The notes beneath the pieces were generated by a model. It made no database searches, was not told where the DNA came from, and saw only the letters and a program-made list of their open reading frames with translations. Both the position numbers and the translations under genes were made by a program. From positions 1-46,786 of the forward strand of contig JBBRKQ010000023.1 in assembly GCA_038231815.1 (NCBI GenBank): DNA of 46,786 bases. The letters run 5' to 3'. This DNA comes from CAILKP01 sp038231815. Its GTDB lineage: Bacteria > Planctomycetota > Phycisphaerae > Phycisphaerales > UBA1924. Of the stretch, positions 44,640 through 46,786 are shown piece after piece; within the stretch, counting starts at the first letter, position 1; the number at the start of each line of letters is the position of its first letter.

Positions 44640-46514
44640 ATGGATTCGTCGTGTGGTTCAATCACAACCCGCCCCGCGGGGAAGATGAAGGACGTGCCGG
44701 TGCCTATCACCCACGCAGCTATCAATTCGCGCGACTCCGTCGCGCCCGTTTCCTCCGCCCCCGCAGCCCCCAACACCGGCACCCCTCCCGGCAATCTTCC
44801 GAGCACCAGCGCCGCCTCCGCCACAAGCGCGGCCAGCCCCACCGGCCCAACAGCCAGCCCAACCGTGCGGGCCGTGCTCATCTCCGAAGCAGTGCGTAAG
44901 CACCTGGGTGATGAACGCTACAGCCGCTACTTCTTTGCCCCGTGGTCCTTCAACGCTGGCGGCTGGCTTGAGATTCCCGTCTCTAGCCCACTCTTGGCCC
45001 AGTTGTGCCAAAAGCACTTTCAGCCAGTCGTCTGCAAAGCCGCTCGCGATGCCGCCGCAATGAGCGACTTGGTCGTCCGCTTCGTCGTCTGCTCGGCCGA
45101 GGCCGGTGGCTACGGTGACAGTAACCCCAACTCCCGCCTCGCCACACCCAGCCACACCAGCTCGCCCGCAGCAATCGCCGCCGCCGGCCTATCCCCCGTC
45201 GTCCGCTCACCGGTGGCGCTGCCCGTGCCCCGCACCACGGGTGATGCCGCCAGCACGCCCGCAACTTCGCAGCCCGCTGGCCGCGCCGGCCGCGGCACCT
45301 CGCGCCAGCACACCGGCACCGCTGGCAGCGGCCCATCAGGTGCCAGCAAACCCACCGGCCCCGGCCTGCCCAACGCAATCCTTCGTTACAAGCTTGATCA
45401 GCTCGTTGTCGGCCCCTCCAACCGCATGGCCGTTGATGCCATCTCCCGCGTCGGCATTCGCAGCAGCGATGGGCTGCAAATGGCCACCCTCTACGGCGGT
45501 TGCGGCACAGGCAAAACCCACCTCCTTCACGCCGCCGTTGAATCCCAAAAAGCAACCAAGGCCGGCGCTACCGCCCGCCTACTCACCGGCGAAACCTTCG
45601 TCAATGAGTTCCTCGCTGGCCTGCGAGGCAAATCCACCGAAGCCTTCCGCCGGTCCCTCCGCTCTGTAGATCTTCTCTGCATCGATGATGTTGACTTCTT
45701 AGCGAACAAAACCGCCAGCCAGGCAGAGCTTCAGCACACCATCGACGCCGTCACAAGCCGGGGTGGCTCGGTACTGATGACCTCATCAGTGCACCCCAGC
45801 AAGTTTACCAACTTCTCACCCGCGCTCATCTCGCGCCTCAGCGGCGGTCTTTGCGTGGCCGTGCTCCCGCCGGATGACCAAACCCTCCAGCGCCTCGTCC
45901 GCGTTTTAGCCGGTCGCCGCGGATTGGTTGTCGAAGAACAGGCAGTCCCCACCGTCATGGCCGCGGCCTCCCCCGCTGGCAAGCCCGTCAACATCCGCGA
46001 GCTTGAAGGCGTTCTCACCAAGCTTGATGCAATCTCTCGCTTGCTGGACCCCGCCCCCACCCGCGAAGGGCGCGGCCAGCCGGGCTATCCCGGTGGCTCA
46101 TCCTCCGGCAATCACCTTCAGGGCCAGCGTGCTGTGGGCTTGGTCGCTGTGCAAAAGGCCCTCGGCCAAAGCACACCACGAGACACCCGCCGCGCCGTAC
46201 GCATGGAAGAAATCGTGCGCACAGTGTGCTTTGAACTTTCGGTATCTTCAGGCGAACTCGGCGCCAGCGGCCGCCACCCCCGCGTGGTCCTCGCCCGCGC
46301 CCTTTGCACCGCCTTGGCCCGGCGCCTGACCGACCAAAGCTACCCCGAAATCGCCCGCGCCATCGGCCGCCCCAACCACAGCACCGTCATCACCGCCCAC
46401 CAACGCCTCACCGGCCAAATCGCCGCATGCCTCACCATGGACGCCGGCCCCCGCCACGGCGTCCTGGAAGTTGGCCTGCTGCTGGAACGCGTAGCACGGA
46501 TGCTGCAGGGATAA
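44640..46514 (+). CDS. dnaA: Chromosomal replication initiator DnaA
   Basis: The 624-residue protein has a Pro/Ser/Ala-rich start, a domain I-like segment (about 82-150; VRKHLGDERYSRYFFAPW), a very long low-complexity domain II (to about 245), and the AAA+ domain with Walker A GGCGTGKTHLL (about 285), Walker B LLCIDDVDFL and PALISRLSGGL. Domain IV carries the DNA-binding signature (ARALCTALARRLTDQSYPEIARAIGR, NHSTVITAHQRL). It melts the replication origin and controls initiation. A Gly/Pro/Ser-rich insertion (about 460-490) separates domains III and IV. ATG 44640 is the first start; ATG 44685 is possible. No dnaN follows within the window. Confidence 0.93.
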   Translation: MDSSCGSITTRPAGKMKDVPVPITHAAINSRDSVAPVSSAPAAPNTGTPPGNLPSTSAASATSAASPTGPTASPTVRAVLISEAVRKHLGDERYSRYFFAPWSFNAGGWLEIPVSSPLLAQLCQKHFQPVVCKAARDAAAMSDLVVRFVVCSAEAGGYGDSNPNSRLATPSHTSSPAAIAAAGLSPVVRSPVALPVPRTTGDAASTPATSQPAGRAGRGTSRQHTGTAGSGPSGASKPTGPGLPNAILRYKLDQLVVGPSNRMAVDAISRVGIRSSDGLQMATLYGGCGTGKTHLLHAAVESQKATKAGATARLLTGETFVNEFLAGLRGKSTEAFRRSLRSVDLLCIDDVDFLANKTASQAELQHTIDAVTSRGGSVLMTSSVHPSKFTNFSPALISRLSGGLCVAVLPPDDQTLQRLVRVLAGRRGLVVEEQAVPTVMAAASPAGKPVNIRELEGVLTKLDAISRLLDPAPTREGRGQPGYPGGSSSGNHLQGQRAVGLVAVQKALGQSTPRDTRRAVRMEEIVRTVCFELSVSSGELGASGRHPRVVLARALCTALARRLTDQSYPEIARAIGRPNHSTVITAHQRLTGQIAACLTMDAGPRHGVLEVGLLLERVARMLQG

Positions 46515-46515
46515 G

Positions 46516-46557
46516 TCCGACCGGCAACAACTCGCGGCGCGGTGTCGTGCCGTCGGA
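46516..46557 (+). terminator. Imperfect hairpin directly after dnaA
   Basis: TCCGA-c-CGGCA pairs with TGCCG-TCGGA (one bulged C) 1-2 nt after the stop codon. No T run follows. It may slow or end transcription or stabilise the 3' end. A second, two-tier hairpin (GACGGA..TCCGTC outside CCTGA/TCAGG) lies at 46671-46704. The last 270 nt show no gene. Confidence 0.4.
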
Positions 46558-46786
46558 ACCCTGTAGAGTTTCAGGCAAGCCCCACCGGTGTCAACGATTT
46601 GTGGTTTGTGATCCAACCCACCGTCGGCAGAAATGACCTCGATGCGGATTTGCAATCATCGTCAAAATCAGACGGACCTGACTATGATCAGGAGCCTCTC
46701 CGTCAGTCTGTCGTAGTGTGAAGCTATCTCCCGGGCTCCCTTTCTCCAAGGCTCCCCATCTCACCCTATGGGTACCATCGAAATAA

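Noticed and set aside
1..46786. CRISPR array, insertion sequence or prophage
   Set aside because: No regularly spaced repeats with unique spacers, no transposase or integrase motifs and no phage structural genes were seen.

Overview
The window looks like chromosomal DNA of a planctomycete, most likely of the class Phycisphaerae. The evidence is: GC-rich DNA (roughly 60 percent); an ECF sigma factor of the planctomycete-rich Sig-70_X6 type next to a large membrane-anchored Ser/Thr kinase; a xylanase ending in a dockerin-like tail that finishes in Gly-Cys (the 'GC-type dockerin' typical of Phycisphaerae); and several secreted proteins of families seen mainly in planctomycetes. This assignment is inferred from protein character alone. 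No rRNA, CRISPR array, transposase or prophage was seen.

Left part (1-9.5 kb): a Ser/Thr kinase cut by the window edge and its upstream ECF sigma gene run on the minus strand. Then come central-metabolism and housekeeping genes: class III fructose-1,6-bisphosphatase, a deoxyhypusine-synthase-like protein with a clear terminator, a UbiA prenyltransferase (minus), a PPi-type phosphofructokinase and dUTPase. The FBPase and the PPi-type PFK work on the same fructose-6-P / fructose-1,6-bisphosphate step.

Middle-left (9.7-18.5 kb): the lipid II flippase MurJ, a GH29 alpha-L-fucosidase lipoprotein with a PA14 domain, a multidomain methyltransferase and a GH10 xylanase. This is a small surface-polysaccharide and polysaccharide-degradation block.

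Translation block (18.4-22.8 kb, minus): tRNA-Gln, glmU-like, prs, rplY (ctc), pth, rpsF and a UUCG terminator. The glmU-prs-ctc-pth order is the same as in Bacillus.

Nonulosonic acid block (24.9-30.7 kb, minus): a very large Maf/DUF115-like protein followed, with overlapping or close ends, by a CMP-sugar synthetase (neuA-like) and a nonulosonate synthase (neuB-like). This points to synthesis, activation and protein attachment of a sialic-acid-like sugar.

Right part (31-46.8 kb): ruvA; a secreted S10 serine carboxypeptidase divergent from an ECF sigma / zinc-finger anti-sigma pair; a lipoprotein; full-length cobalamin-dependent metH behind a perfect 26-bp palindrome that overlaps a TATAAT box; a halogenase-like flavoprotein; a secreted planctomycete protein; a GNAT acetyltransferase; and dnaA. 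Two related copies of a dispersed non-coding repeat lie between convergent gene pairs (about 9.5 kb and 36 kb).
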